Source of the DNA: Arthrobacter cheniae
GTDB taxonomy: Bacteria > Actinomycetota > Actinomycetes > Actinomycetales > Micrococcaceae
Assembly: GCF_003602275.1 (NCBI RefSeq)
Contig: NZ_QZVT01000001.1
Location: 402,567 to 466,566 of the forward strand
DNA: 64,000 nucleotides
Direction of reading: 5' to 3'
Shown here: positions 35,251 to 44,144 of the stretch, piece after piece
How positions within the stretch are numbered: the first letter of the stretch is position 1
Layout of the letters: every line of letters begins with the position of its first letter
Program-made: the position numbers and the translations under genes
Notes under the pieces: model-generated
Database searches by the model: none
What the model was told of the DNA's origin: nothing
The model's input: only the letters and a program-made list of their open reading frames with translations

Positions 35251-36888
35251 TCAGGCGGGAGCGACGGCGAAGTGCGTCTCCGCAGTTCTTGCGCCGGCTC
35301 GGGAAGCTCGAATGAGGTCTGCGCATCGCTCTCCGATCATCATGACGGTGATGTTGGGGTTCACCGTTATGTGCTCGGGCATGACCGAGGCATCGGCCAC
35401 GCGCAGGCCGCTAACCCCCTTGACCCGCATCTCGGGGTCGAGCGGTGACGAATCGTCGTTCACCGGGCCCATGCGGACCGTGCCGACGGGGTGGTAGACG
35501 GTGTTGTGCGTCTTGCGGATGTAATCCTGCAGTTCATCGTCGGTCTGGGCCTCAATGCCGGGAGAGAGCTCACGGCCGGTCCAAGGGGCCATGGCAGGTT
35601 GGGCGGCGATCTCCCGGGCCTTGCGAATACCGGCGACCATGACGCGCATGTCGTGGCCCCCCGCATCGGTGAAGTACCGCGGGTCGACGACGGGCTTGTC
35701 GCGGAAATCCCGGCTGCGCAGCCGGACGGTGCCGCGGGAGCGGGCATGCGTGACGTTCGGGGTGAGGCTGAAGCCGTTCTCCGTGGTGGGGTAGCCGTAC
35801 CGCAGGGTGTTGAGATCGAACGGGACCGAACCGTAGTGCATCATTAGGTCCGGGCGGTCCAGGCCGTCCTCCGTAGAGGTGAAGATGCCGATCTCCCACC
35901 ACTGCGTAGAGGTCTGCACCATCGGCTGCCTGGCTTCGAACTGCACGACCCCCTCGGGGTGGTCCTGCAGATTCTCGCCCACGCCGGGCGAATTAACCAG
36001 GACCTCGATGCCGTGCCCGGCGAGATGGGCGGCGGGACCGACACCGGAAAGCATGAGCAGCTTGGGCGAGTCGATGGCGCCGGTCGAGAGGACGACCTCG
36101 AGACGCGCGGAGAGCAGATGGGTCCGGCCGAATGCGGAGTCGACGATCTCGACTCCGGTACAGCGTTTGTCCGCATCGAACACCAGTCGGCGTGCGCGCA
36201 GTCCTGTCAGCAGTGTGAAGTTCTCGCGCTCGATGATCGGGTGGATGTAGGAGACTGAGCTGGAGGAACGGGTGCCATCCGCCCGGCGGTTGATCTGGAA
36301 GAAGTTGGCGCCGTTGATCACGGTAGTGCCGGTGTTGAACTTCACGCGCGGAATGCCGACCTGTTCACAGGCGTCGAGGAGCGCGACGCCGGTGGGATCT
36401 GCTGGAGGCACGTTCATCAAATGCACGGGGCCCGAGTCACCGTGGTGCGGCGCGTCCGCACCGGCGTCCTCGTTGGTTTCCAGCCGCTGGTATAGCGGCC
36501 ACGCGGACCCAGCATTCCAGCCGGTGGCGCCGTGCTTGGACTCCCACTCGTCCAAGTCCTCACGCGGGGCCCAGAAAGCGATGCAGGAGTTATGGCTGGA
36601 GCAGCCACCCATGATCTTGGCACGGGCGTGGCGCATGAAGGAGTTGCCATTCTCCTGCGGTTCGATCGGGTAGTCCCAGTCGTAGCCGGATTCCAGCAGC
36701 TCCATCCAGCGGTCGAGCTGCAGGACCTCGGGTACGCCGCGGTCATCTGGGCCGGCTTCCACCAGCGCGACGGACACGGCCGGGTCCTCGCTCAGCCGGG
36801 CAGCGACTGCAGCTCCGGCGGATCCACCGCCGACGATGATGTAGTCGAACTCGCGGTCGTCGAGGTTCTCGATGGTGTCGATATGCAT
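35251..36888 (-). CDS. codA: Choline oxidase
   Basis: A 545-residue flavoenzyme of the GMC family that oxidises choline through betaine aldehyde to glycine betaine, releasing two H2O2. The sequence looks very close to A. globiformis choline oxidase from the first residues (MHID.IENL.DREFDYI) and keeps its active-site residues: His99, the covalent FAD site, in GGCSSHNS; Ser101; Glu312 in LQDHPEG; His351 in MMHYGS; His466 in VYHPVGT; Asn510 in TVNPNITVMM. The ADP-binding motif is VGGGSAGAAVAARLSED. It begins directly after the betB stop with no gap and is second in a betB-codA operon under the TetR-type operators at 38.7 kb. Confidence 0.97.
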   Translation of the reverse strand: MHIDTIENLDDREFDYIIVGGGSAGAAVAARLSEDPAVSVALVEAGPDDRGVPEVLQLDRWMELLESGYDWDYPIEPQENGNSFMRHARAKIMGGCSSHNSCIAFWAPREDLDEWESKHGATGWNAGSAWPLYQRLETNEDAGADAPHHGDSGPVHLMNVPPADPTGVALLDACEQVGIPRVKFNTGTTVINGANFFQINRRADGTRSSSSVSYIHPIIERENFTLLTGLRARRLVFDADKRCTGVEIVDSAFGRTHLLSARLEVVLSTGAIDSPKLLMLSGVGPAAHLAGHGIEVLVNSPGVGENLQDHPEGVVQFEARQPMVQTSTQWWEIGIFTSTEDGLDRPDLMMHYGSVPFDLNTLRYGYPTTENGFSLTPNVTHARSRGTVRLRSRDFRDKPVVDPRYFTDAGGHDMRVMVAGIRKAREIAAQPAMAPWTGRELSPGIEAQTDDELQDYIRKTHNTVYHPVGTVRMGPVNDDSSPLDPEMRVKGVSGLRVADASVMPEHITVNPNITVMMIGERCADLIRASRAGARTAETHFAVAPA

Positions 36889-38385
36889 CTAGTTCTCCTT
36901 ACCGTGGTCGGCGAACCAGCCGGTCACTTGCGGGGTGATGTTCTGGTAGATGTGCTTGGCTTCCTGATACTCGGCGAGGCCGGTCGGCCCGAGCTCGCGG
37001 CCAACGCCGGACTGGCCGAAGCCGCCCCATTCGGCCTGTGGCAGGTAGGGGTGGTAGTCGTTGATCCAGACCGTGCCGTGCCGCAGCCGGTTGGCGACGC
37101 GCTGCGCCTTCCCGGCGTCCTGCGTCCAGACCGCCCCGGCCAGTCCGTAGATGGTGTCGTTGGCGGTTGCCACCGCCTCCTCTTCGGTGCGAAAGGTCTC
37201 GACGGTCACCACCGGGCCGAAGGCTTCGTCGACGACGACGGACATTCCCCTCTGCACGCGGTCTAGGATGGTCGGCTGATAGTAGAACCCGGCGTCGTAC
37301 TTCTCCCCTTCGGGTGCCGCACCGCCGCACCGCAGCCGTGCACCCTCCTCCACCCCACGCTGGACGTAGGTGGATACCTTCTCGCGGTGGGCCGCGGAGA
37401 TCAGGGGTCCGGTTTCCGCAGCCTCGTCGAACGGGCCACCGATGCGGATGTCCTGCGCGCGGCGGACCAGTTCGTCGACGAAGCGCTCGGCGATCGATTC
37501 CTCCACCACCAGCCGCGCTCCGGCGGAACAGACCTGACCGGAGTGCACGAATGCCCCGTTCAGTGCGTTGTCCACGGCGGAGTCAAAGTCCGCGTCGGCG
37601 AACACCACGTTGGGGTTCTTGCCGCCGAGCTCCAGGGCCACCTTCTTCACGGTACCGGCGGCAGCAGCGGCAATACGCTTGCCGGTCTCCAGACCCCCGG
37701 TGAAGGAGACCAGGTCGACGTCGGGGTGTTCCGAGAGGGGCGCGCCCGCCTCGGCGCCGGGGCCCGTCACGAGGTTGGCGACGCCGTCCGGCAGGCCCAG
37801 GTCCTGCAGCAGCTGCATGGTCAGGATGGCGGTGGACGGGCTCAGCTCGGAGGGCTTGAGGACGAAGGTACAACCGGCGGCCAGCGCCGGGGCGATCTTC
37901 CAGGCGGCTTGAAGCAGGGGGTAGTTCCAGGGCGTGATCAGGCCGCAGACACCCACTGGCTCGTGAACGATCCTGCTGATGACGACGGGGTTCCCTGCAT
38001 CGACCACGCGACCCGACTGCTGGCCCGCGAGCCTTCCAAAGTATTCGAAACACGCGGCGATATCGTCCATGTCGATCCGGCTCTCGATGATCCTCTTGCC
38101 GGTGTCCAGTGATTCGGCGCGGGCGAACTTCTCGCGGCGGTTCCGCAGTTCCGCGGCGACCCTGAGGAGGAAGGCGCCGCGCTCGGGCGCCGGCACCGAG
38201 TACCAAACACCGGAGTCGAAGGCTGTCCGGGCCGCAGCGATGGCGCGCTCGGCATCCTCCCGGCCGGCCTCGGACACGGTGGCGACCAGTTCGCCGTCGG
38301 CCGGATTGCGGATCTGCCGCACCGCGCCGGACGCGGCCGGCTCCCATGAGCCGTCGATGAACAAAGTGGCTGCGGTATCGGTCAA
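36889..38385 (-). CDS. betB: Betaine aldehyde dehydrogenase
   Basis: A 498-residue NAD(P)-dependent aldehyde dehydrogenase converting betaine aldehyde to glycine betaine. Key motifs: ITPWNYPLLQAAWKIAPALAAG (cofactor fold), FTGGLETGKRIA, catalytic Glu in ELGGKNPNVVF, catalytic Cys in HSGQVCSAGARL, and WGGFGQSGVGRELG near the end. The start is TTG 38385 with AAGGAG upstream; no ATG fits. It heads the betB-codA operon, so aldehyde released by choline oxidase would be removed. The substrate is assigned from the operon partner and general resemblance to BetB. Confidence 0.93.
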   Translation of the reverse strand: MTDTAATLFIDGSWEPAASGAVRQIRNPADGELVATVSEAGREDAERAIAAARTAFDSGVWYSVPAPERGAFLLRVAAELRNRREKFARAESLDTGKRIIESRIDMDDIAACFEYFGRLAGQQSGRVVDAGNPVVISRIVHEPVGVCGLITPWNYPLLQAAWKIAPALAAGCTFVLKPSELSPSTAILTMQLLQDLGLPDGVANLVTGPGAEAGAPLSEHPDVDLVSFTGGLETGKRIAAAAAGTVKKVALELGGKNPNVVFADADFDSAVDNALNGAFVHSGQVCSAGARLVVEESIAERFVDELVRRAQDIRIGGPFDEAAETGPLISAAHREKVSTYVQRGVEEGARLRCGGAAPEGEKYDAGFYYQPTILDRVQRGMSVVVDEAFGPVVTVETFRTEEEAVATANDTIYGLAGAVWTQDAGKAQRVANRLRHGTVWINDYHPYLPQAEWGGFGQSGVGRELGPTGLAEYQEAKHIYQNITPQVTGWFADHGKEN

Positions 38386-38691
38386 TGTGTCTCCTTGAGT
38401 AGTACGGCTTCGGTGATGCAGCGACGGCCCCGCTTGGAGTTCATGGCGACGGGTGGGCCCGCACCACCGGCGCGCCCGGTCCGTGAGTCCCGGCGCAGGA
38501 AGGTGTCCGGATGAAGGGATGGTCCGGAGCGTTCAGACCCGCGCTATCGACCGCGCAGCCGACCGTGCAGCCGACCCTGCAGCCGGGACGGGGCGCCGAA
38601 GTCCTCGGACAGGCGTACCGGCCCGAGGTGTCGGTGGGGTCGACGTCCGTCGGACGGGAACCGGAGGACTGTGGCGTGAGTCATACGACGT
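38386..38691 (-). other. Long 5-prime leader of betB-codA with 12-bp tandem repeat
   Basis: About 300 bases lie between the -10 box (38692-38697) and the betB start. A 12-bp unit of the form CCGYGCAGCCGA occurs three times in tandem at 38551-38586 (third copy CCCTGCAGCCGG). No gene is convincing here and no riboswitch class was recognised. Confidence 0.45.
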
Positions 38692-38744
38692 ACAGTAGTT
38701 CAGGTTGAACAACTGTTCAATAATTCTACTGAACGAATGTTCAA
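38692..38744 (-). promoter_or_regulatory. betB-codA promoter with tandem TetR/BetI-type operators
   Basis: On the minus strand TTGAAC (38720-38715) and TACTGT (38697-38692) are 17 bp apart. The perfect palindrome TTGAACAACTGTTCAA (38705-38720) covers the -35 box, and CTGAACGAATGTTCAA (38729-38744) lies 24 bp upstream. The layout mirrors that of the APC permease promoter. Confidence 0.8.
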
Positions 38745-38783
38745 TCTCGGCCATGAGGCCCCATCCGCCCGGTGCGAGGGTGG

Positions 38784-39410
38784 TCAGGATTCTCGCGGTC
38801 TGTCCGGGTCGTGCTCGTTCGCTCCTTGACCGGCGAAGGCGATGTGTTCGGTGCGGAGGATGCTTCTCTGGATGGCTGCCTTGTCGATGCCGAGGAGCGC
38901 CGTCAGCCACATGCCGTTCTGTATGACGACGATGTCATCTGCACGCTCCCTGCACTCGGCGCGGGTGAGCCCGGTGTTGGCATTGCCGATGAGCGTCGCG
39001 AGCGCGTCGAGATACCGGTCGAACGCCGTCGCATTGATCAGCGCGAAATCCTCGTGGGCCTGCGCGAGAGCCCACAGGTGGAGACGCAGGGACAGGTAAG
39101 GAGTGGTCAGGAGGTCGGCGCCCGCAACGCGTCGTAGGGCGTTGCGGAGTTGTTCGTCCGGCGGCGAGCCCGGGTCTGGCTCGACGAGCATCCGGTCGTG
39201 CTCATCGATCCGGTGCAGGATCGCCCGGATCAGGCTTGCCTTGTCCTCGTAGTAGTAATTCACGAGTCCCAGTGCCACATCGGCCTCACGCGCCACAGCG
39301 CGCATGCTGACACCTGAGATGCCATGTCGTGACAGTACGGTCAACGCCGCCTCGAGGATGCGGGACTGCCTGTCAACCTGTTCGCCTGGGTTCACGGTCC
39401 TTGTATCCAC
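38784..39410 (-). CDS. TetR-family regulator (BetI-like)
   Basis: A 208-residue repressor. The N-terminal helix-turn-helix is clear (RILEAALTVLSRHGISGVSMRAVAREADVALGLVNYYY is spread over about residues 17-54, ending in EDKASLIRAIL). The C-terminal ligand domain resembles BetI-type regulators (LHLWALAQAHEDFALINATAFDRYL). The start is taken as GTG 39410; TAGTCT lies 6 bp before it and no Shine-Dalgarno is seen, so the transcript may be leaderless. It lies just upstream of betB-codA on the same strand, and the tandem palindromes before betB and before the permease are its likely targets. Choline or betaine aldehyde would be the expected inducer, by analogy. Confidence 0.87.
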   Translation of the reverse strand: MDTRTVNPGEQVDRQSRILEAALTVLSRHGISGVSMRAVAREADVALGLVNYYYEDKASLIRAILHRIDEHDRMLVEPDPGSPPDEQLRNALRRVAGADLLTTPYLSLRLHLWALAQAHEDFALINATAFDRYLDALATLIGNANTGLTRAECRERADDIVVIQNGMWLTALLGIDKAAIQRSILRTEHIAFAGQGANEHDPDRPRES

Positions 39411-39495
39411 CCGGCCAGACTATGGCGAAACCCGGAAGGGTGCATCCCGAATGCACCTGGTTCCGCGGCTGCCGCCGGCATCAGCCGCCTTCCCT

Positions 39496-40455
39496 CTAGT
39501 TGATCGGCGCGGGTGGTCGTTGGTCGCTGAGTACGGCGAGGGTGTTGTCTGCTGCGAGCATCGCCATGGCGGTGCGGGTCTCGACGGTGGCGGATCCGAG
39601 GTGTGGGACGAGCGCAACGTTCTCGAGCTCGAGCAATCCAGGGTGCACGCGGGGCTCGTTCTCGTAGACGTCGAGTCCGGCGCCGGCGATCTGTCCGTCG
39701 CCCAGGGCAGAAGCGAGGGCTGCTTCATCGACGATGGGTCCGCGGGCGGTGTTGATGAGGTAGGCCGAATCCTTCATGATGGCGAGTTGTTCGGCGCCGA
39801 TCAGGTGATGGGTGGCGGGCCCATAGGGGCAGTGCACGGAGACGATGTCGGAGACGCTCAGCAGCTCGTCGAGGTCGACGCGCCGGGCGCCCAGTTCTGC
39901 GGCGATCCCGGGATCGATCTCACTGCGCGACTGGTAGATGATCTCCATGCCGAAGGCTCTGGCCCGGCGCGCGGTGGCCTGGCCGATGCCACCCATGCCC
40001 ACGATGCCGAGGGTCTTGCCGCGCAGGCTGCTACCGAGCAGGAAGAACATGCCCCACGTCCAGGGCCGGCCGGAGCGGACGAGTCGTTCGCCCTCGCCGA
40101 GCCGGCGGGTCGCCATGAGGATCAGGCCGAGCGCGATGTCGGCTGTAGCGTCCGTGAGTACGCCAGGGGTGTTGGTGGCCACGATGCCCCGTTCGGTGCA
40201 GGCCGCCACGTCGATGTTGTCGTAGCCGACGGCGACGTTCGCGACCACCTTGAGCTGCGGGCCGGCGGCGTCGAGCAGCTCGAAGTCGATGCGTTCGGTG
40301 AGCAGGCTCACCACGGCGTGGGCCCCGGCAACCCGGCGCAGGAGCTCCTCGCGGCCGATCGACTCCGGCCCCTGCCAGGCATCGACCTCGTGCTCGGCGC
40401 GAAGCTTCTCGACAGCGGCTTCGGGTATCCGTCCCGTGACGACGACCCGGCTCAT
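39496..40455 (-). CDS. D-2-hydroxyacid dehydrogenase (glyoxylate/hydroxypyruvate reductase-like)
   Basis: A 319-residue NAD(P)-dependent dehydrogenase. Nucleotide-binding motif LGIVGMGGIGQATARRARAFGM (about 150-170), catalytic Arg in LINTARGPIVDEAAL, the Glu in YENEP and the His in LVPHLGSATVETR are in the family order. ATG 40455 overlaps the stop of the aminotransferase gene (ATGA), so the two are coupled. With an aminotransferase and serine-forming enzymes beside it, reduction of hydroxypyruvate or glyoxylate to glycerate or glycolate is the most sensible guess. Confidence 0.82.
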   Translation of the reverse strand: MSRVVVTGRIPEAAVEKLRAEHEVDAWQGPESIGREELLRRVAGAHAVVSLLTERIDFELLDAAGPQLKVVANVAVGYDNIDVAACTERGIVATNTPGVLTDATADIALGLILMATRRLGEGERLVRSGRPWTWGMFFLLGSSLRGKTLGIVGMGGIGQATARRARAFGMEIIYQSRSEIDPGIAAELGARRVDLDELLSVSDIVSVHCPYGPATHHLIGAEQLAIMKDSAYLINTARGPIVDEAALASALGDGQIAGAGLDVYENEPRVHPGLLELENVALVPHLGSATVETRTAMAMLAADNTLAVLSDQRPPAPIN

Positions 40456-41651
40456 GCCGTCTCGATCCACTTGCGCAGGAGGCCCAGGCCCTCGCGGATG
40501 TCGGCGACGTCGATGCCCGAGTAGGCGAGCCGGATGTACTGCCGCTCTTCGCCGGGCTGGCGGCGTCCGAAGTGCTCACGGGTGCAGAAGGAGACACCGG
40601 TCTCGCGCAGGGCTGCGGAGGCGAAATCACCGACTGCCGTGTATCCCATCCGCTGCATGGCCTCGGTGACGTCGGGGAAGAGGTAGAACGTCGACGTCGG
40701 CACGGCGACCTGCACGCCGGAGATGTCATTCACGAGTTCGCATGCGGCATCCCGTCGCTCGCGCAGGACGTCGAGCATCTGCTGTACGGGCTCCTGGGTG
40801 CCACGGAGTGCTTCGATGCCGGCCCATTGAACGTAGTGCGTCGTGCACGATTCATCGTTGGTGTTGAGGGTGCTGAGAATTCTGGCGATCTCGATCGGGG
40901 CGACGGCGCAGCCCAACCGGGATCCGGTCATGGCGAACTTCTTGCTGAACGTGTAGAGGATCACGGTGCGCTCCATCATGCCGGGAAGCGAGGCGATGGA
41001 GCTGGAGACACCTTCGTAGCGCGTCTCGAAGTACGCCTCATCGGAGAGTACCCAGAGGTCGTGCTCCTGGGCGAGCTGTGCGACAGCCTCCCGCTCGGCC
41101 GACGTCGACTCGGCCGAGATGGGGTTCTGCAGGTCGTTGTAGATGATCGCGACGGTATTCGGGGTGATCGATGCGCGCACCTGGTCGAGATCGATCGCGA
41201 AGCCCTCGCTCGTGGGCAGGTAGCGGTACGGCACCGCTGTCCCGCCGAGGTACTCGATCTGCGATTCGTAGATCGGGAAGCCGGGGTTGGGATAGAGCAC
41301 TTCCTGGCCGGGGTTCATGACCGCCTGCAGGAATTTCGTGATCACGGGTTTGCCTCCCGTCATCACGACCACGTTGTCAGGGAGGAACTCGATACCTCGG
41401 CGGGCCCCGATGTCGTCCGCGAGTGCCTCGCGCAACTGCGGGATACCGGGGCCCGGGCAGTACCCCGTGTAGCCGTCGGCGATGGACCGGTTCATGGCTT
41501 CGATGATGTGCGGGGCCGTCGGGATGTTGATGTCGCCGAGATGGAAGGGGTACACGAGGTTCCCCTTCGCCTTCCAGGCGGCCGCTGCCTGGGCGACGCT
41601 GAAGGCGGTCTCGGTGCCCAGACGTTCGAGCCGGTTCGCAAGTTGCTGCAT
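40452..41651 (-). CDS. Class I/II PLP aminotransferase
   Basis: A 399-residue fold-type I aminotransferase. ATG 41651 has GAGGAG 9 bp upstream. Motifs: HLGDINIPTAPHIIEAM, PGPGIPQLREALADDI, YPNPGFPIYES, IIYNDLQNPISAES (the usual N-N-P-x-N-P-T reading is altered to NDLQNPIS), LSDEAYFETRYEG with the PLP-contacting Asp and Tyr, and the Schiff-base Lys in TFSKKFAMTGSRLG. The amino donor and acceptor cannot be told from sequence. Coupled to a hydroxypyruvate-reductase-like gene and near glyA and sdaA, it might transaminate serine or glyoxylate. Confidence 0.85.
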   Translation of the reverse strand: MQQLANRLERLGTETAFSVAQAAAAWKAKGNLVYPFHLGDINIPTAPHIIEAMNRSIADGYTGYCPGPGIPQLREALADDIGARRGIEFLPDNVVVMTGGKPVITKFLQAVMNPGQEVLYPNPGFPIYESQIEYLGGTAVPYRYLPTSEGFAIDLDQVRASITPNTVAIIYNDLQNPISAESTSAEREAVAQLAQEHDLWVLSDEAYFETRYEGVSSSIASLPGMMERTVILYTFSKKFAMTGSRLGCAVAPIEIARILSTLNTNDESCTTHYVQWAGIEALRGTQEPVQQMLDVLRERRDAACELVNDISGVQVAVPTSTFYLFPDVTEAMQRMGYTAVGDFASAALRETGVSFCTREHFGRRQPGEERQYIRLAYSGIDVADIREGLGLLRKWIETA

Positions 41652-41992
41652 GCTGTTCCACTCCTCATCGAGATTGTGATCGATCTTCTTCGGCAATGAT
41701 CGCTGCTGTGCGCATTGGGGCGGTCGGGCAGGGTTGACGGGTGCCTTTCCCGAACCGACAGCCATGACCTTTTTGGGGACGTGATTCCTGGTCCGTTTCC
41801 GGGCCTACGCGGTTACCAGCCGTTGTACTGCGCCGTGAAGTACAGGAGAACCGACATGATGGACAGGGCAGAGAGAGCGACGCAACAGTCTGTGACCTGT
41901 TGCCGTGCACGCGGTGTCCGGAAACGGGCTCCTGGAGGTGGTTCGGGGTATGCACCCCGACCGTCGAGCTTCCCATGTCCTGTCATTGCTGC
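41652..41992. other. Intergenic stretch, 341 bp
   Basis: Between the sdaA stop and the aminotransferase start, both on the minus strand. It must hold the promoter of the aminotransferase pair. A small hairpin, GCAACAG (41882-41888) with CTGTTGC (41897-41903), could help end sdaA transcription. No gene was recognised. Confidence 0.4.
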
Positions 41993-43390
41993 TCAGCACT
42001 CCACGACGTTGACGGCCAGCCCACCCATGGCTGTCTCCTTGTACTTGGAGCTCATGTCCTTGCCTGTCTCCCGCATGGTGATGATGACCTCGTCGAGGGA
42101 TACCCGGTGTATACCGTCTCCCCAGAGCGCCATCTTGGCGGCATTGATCGCCTTCGCCGCGGCAATGGCATTCCGCTCGATGCAGGGCACCTGAACCAGA
42201 CCACCGATGGGATCGCAGGTCAGTCCGAGATTGTGCTCCATCGCGATTTCGGCCGCGTTCTCGACCTGCGATGGGCTTCCGCCCATCACTTCGGCCAAGC
42301 CGGCAGCAGCCATGGACGATGCAGAGCCCACCTCGCCCTGGCATCCCATTTCCGCGCCCGAGATCGAGGCCTGTTCCTTGTAAAGGACTCCGACGGCACC
42401 AGCCGTCAGGAGGAACTTGACCACCACGTCATCGCGATCCTGCTGGTCGGCATCCCGCATGCCGGGCGCGAAATGCAGGGCGTAGTACAGCACGGCGGGG
42501 ATGATGCCCGCAGCTCCATTGGTTGGTGCGGTGACTACCCTGCCCCCGGATGCGTTCTCCTCGTTGACGGCGAGGGCGATGAGGTTGACCCATTCCTGCC
42601 AGTACTTGGGGTCATGGTCCTTGTCCTCCTTGAGCAGGCGATCATGCCAGTCGGGGGCGCGCCGACGGACCTTGAGTCCGCCGGGTAGCAGCCCTTCGCG
42701 CGTGAGGCTGACCTCCGCACAGCTTTCCATGACCGAGTAGATGTGGAGTAGGCCCTTCCGGATCTCCTCCTCCGTGCGGCTGTCCTTTTCGTTGGTCAGC
42801 ATCACGTCGCTGATACCGAGAGAGGTTCGACGGCAGTGTTCCAGCAATTCCGCAGCGGTGCGGAACGGTAGCGGAAGCACCTTCTTCGACGTGTCGAGTT
42901 CCTGTTGGGCGGCGTCCTCCTCACCCTCCCGCACGATGAAACCTCCGCCGACCGAGAAGAAAGTAGCCGCATGGAGGACCTGCTCGGCCGAACCGTAGAC
43001 GGTGAACGTCATGCCGTTGGTGTGCCGCGGCAGGATCGTCAGCGGGCGCAGGACCATATCCCTGACCCCGTAGGGCAAGGACACGCCCTGACCGAGCTCC
43101 AGAATGCCGGTGCCGGCGATGGCTGCCAGCCGCTTCTCCACCTCCTCGGGCTGGATCAGCTCCGGATGGAAACCTTCGAGACCGAGAAGGATCGCCGTCA
43201 TGGTTCCGTGTCCGTGTCCTGTCGCGGCGAGGGACCCGTAGAGGTCGACCCGCAGTGATTCCACATCGGCAAGGATGCCGGCGGCCTTCAGCTCTTCGCT
43301 GAACACCGCGGCGGCCCGCATCGGTCCGACGGTGTGCGAGCTCGAGGGTCCTATCCCGATGGAGAAGAGGTCGAAAACTCCTACAGCCAT
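41993..43390 (-). CDS. sdaA: L-serine ammonia-lyase (single-chain, Fe-S)
   Basis: A 465-residue enzyme that converts L-serine to pyruvate and ammonia. The beta part is N-terminal ([35 protein letters not shown]) and the alpha part C-terminal ([21 protein letters not shown]). Three cysteines suited to the [4Fe-4S] cluster are present in [22 protein letters not shown] and [10 protein letters not shown]. The protein ends in NVVEC; the C-terminal Cys is the tail-in-mouth ligand described for this enzyme type. It lies 118 bp downstream of soxG on the same strand and completes the glycine to serine to pyruvate route begun by GlyA. Confidence 0.95.
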   Translation of the reverse strand: MAVGVFDLFSIGIGPSSSHTVGPMRAAAVFSEELKAAGILADVESLRVDLYGSLAATGHGHGTMTAILLGLEGFHPELIQPEEVEKRLAAIAGTGILELGQGVSLPYGVRDMVLRPLTILPRHTNGMTFTVYGSAEQVLHAATFFSVGGGFIVREGEEDAAQQELDTSKKVLPLPFRTAAELLEHCRRTSLGISDVMLTNEKDSRTEEEIRKGLLHIYSVMESCAEVSLTREGLLPGGLKVRRRAPDWHDRLLKEDKDHDPKYWQEWVNLIALAVNEENASGGRVVTAPTNGAAGIIPAVLYYALHFAPGMRDADQQDRDDVVVKFLLTAGAVGVLYKEQASISGAEMGCQGEVGSASSMAAAGLAEVMGGSPSQVENAAEIAMEHNLGLTCDPIGGLVQVPCIERNAIAAAKAINAAKMALWGDGIHRVSLDEVIITMRETGKDMSSKYKETAMGGLAVNVVEC

Positions 43391-43508
43391 GTTGTCGTTC
43401 CTTCGTTCTCGGTGGCCCGGCAGAACATCCTGTCGGAAGGGCGTCGGTCATCCCGCCGACGCGGGACTCGGAGGAATACAGCAGGCGGATCCAGGACGCT
43501 GAGCGCTG

Positions 43509-44144
43509 TCAGGGGACCTCTGGCGAGGCGTATTCACGCATCGCATCGAGGAGCCACCGGCCCAGGAAGTCCGCGAAGGAGGCGCGGGGGAAGAGCCGGT
43601 AGCTTTCCTCACCAGTCTTCTCGAGGACCACCGGAATGTTGCCCACCTCGGTGTTCAGGGCTGTTCCCGGAGGAAAGGCGCGGGGGTGCAGGTCCAGGGA
43701 GCAGCCCTTCTCCAGCACTGCTCGGGCGCGGGCGCCGGAAAGTTCGAAGGTGGTGCGGTTCGCGGACAGGTCCACCACCTGGCCCGGTGACTCGCCCAGG
43801 GCAGCGTGGAGGGAACCGATGAGGTCACCGCCGAGCGAATCGTGGGCCTCTTCGGGTGCGACCACCAGGAACTCGGACGGCCCGAGCCAGAGGACGCTGA
43901 CGCCGTCGGCGCCGCCCACTCCACCGCAGCGGGTCGGCAGGCTGCCGGCCACGGCGGCGACCCGCGCGCCCTCCTCGGAGCGGGGGTCCACGCGGAGGCC
44001 CACCATGGTCTGGAACGGGCCCTCCTCGAGGATCACCGTCCCCTCGACGGACCCGGCCTCCATCGCGGCGGTCAGGTGGGAGGCAGGGCTGCGCCGGATG
44101 TCCCGGAGTCCATGAATGCCGTTGAGTGCTGCTGTGTTAGCCAT
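43509..44144 (-). CDS. soxG: Sarcosine oxidase gamma subunit
   Basis: A 211-residue subunit of heterotetrameric sarcosine oxidase with a GcvT-like fold. ATG 44144 gives [12 protein letters not shown] and overlaps the soxA stop by 8 bp. Family stretches: [63 protein letters not shown] and [18 protein letters not shown]. It is the last gene of glyA-soxB-soxD-soxA-soxG. A shorter relative is encoded at 27.4 kb. Confidence 0.93.
   Translation of the reverse strand: MANTAALNGIHGLRDIRRSPASHLTAAMEAGSVEGTVILEEGPFQTMVGLRVDPRSEEGARVAAVAGSLPTRCGGVGGADGVSVLWLGPSEFLVVAPEEAHDSLGGDLIGSLHAALGESPGQVVDLSANRTTFELSGARARAVLEKGCSLDLHPRAFPPGTALNTEVGNIPVVLEKTGEESYRLFPRASFADFLGRWLLDAMREYASPEVP

Noticed and set aside
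38453-38708. Short plus-strand frames in the betB leader with a Thr-x-Gln-Pro repeat
   Set aside because: The repeat is explained by the 12-bp DNA repeat; no ribosome site, and the region is better read as leader of betB.
43391-43508. Possible glycine riboswitch before sdaA (CACCGAGAACGAAGGA-like reading on the minus strand)
   Set aside because: Only a loose match to the glycine aptamer core; the paired P1-P3 elements could not be found.
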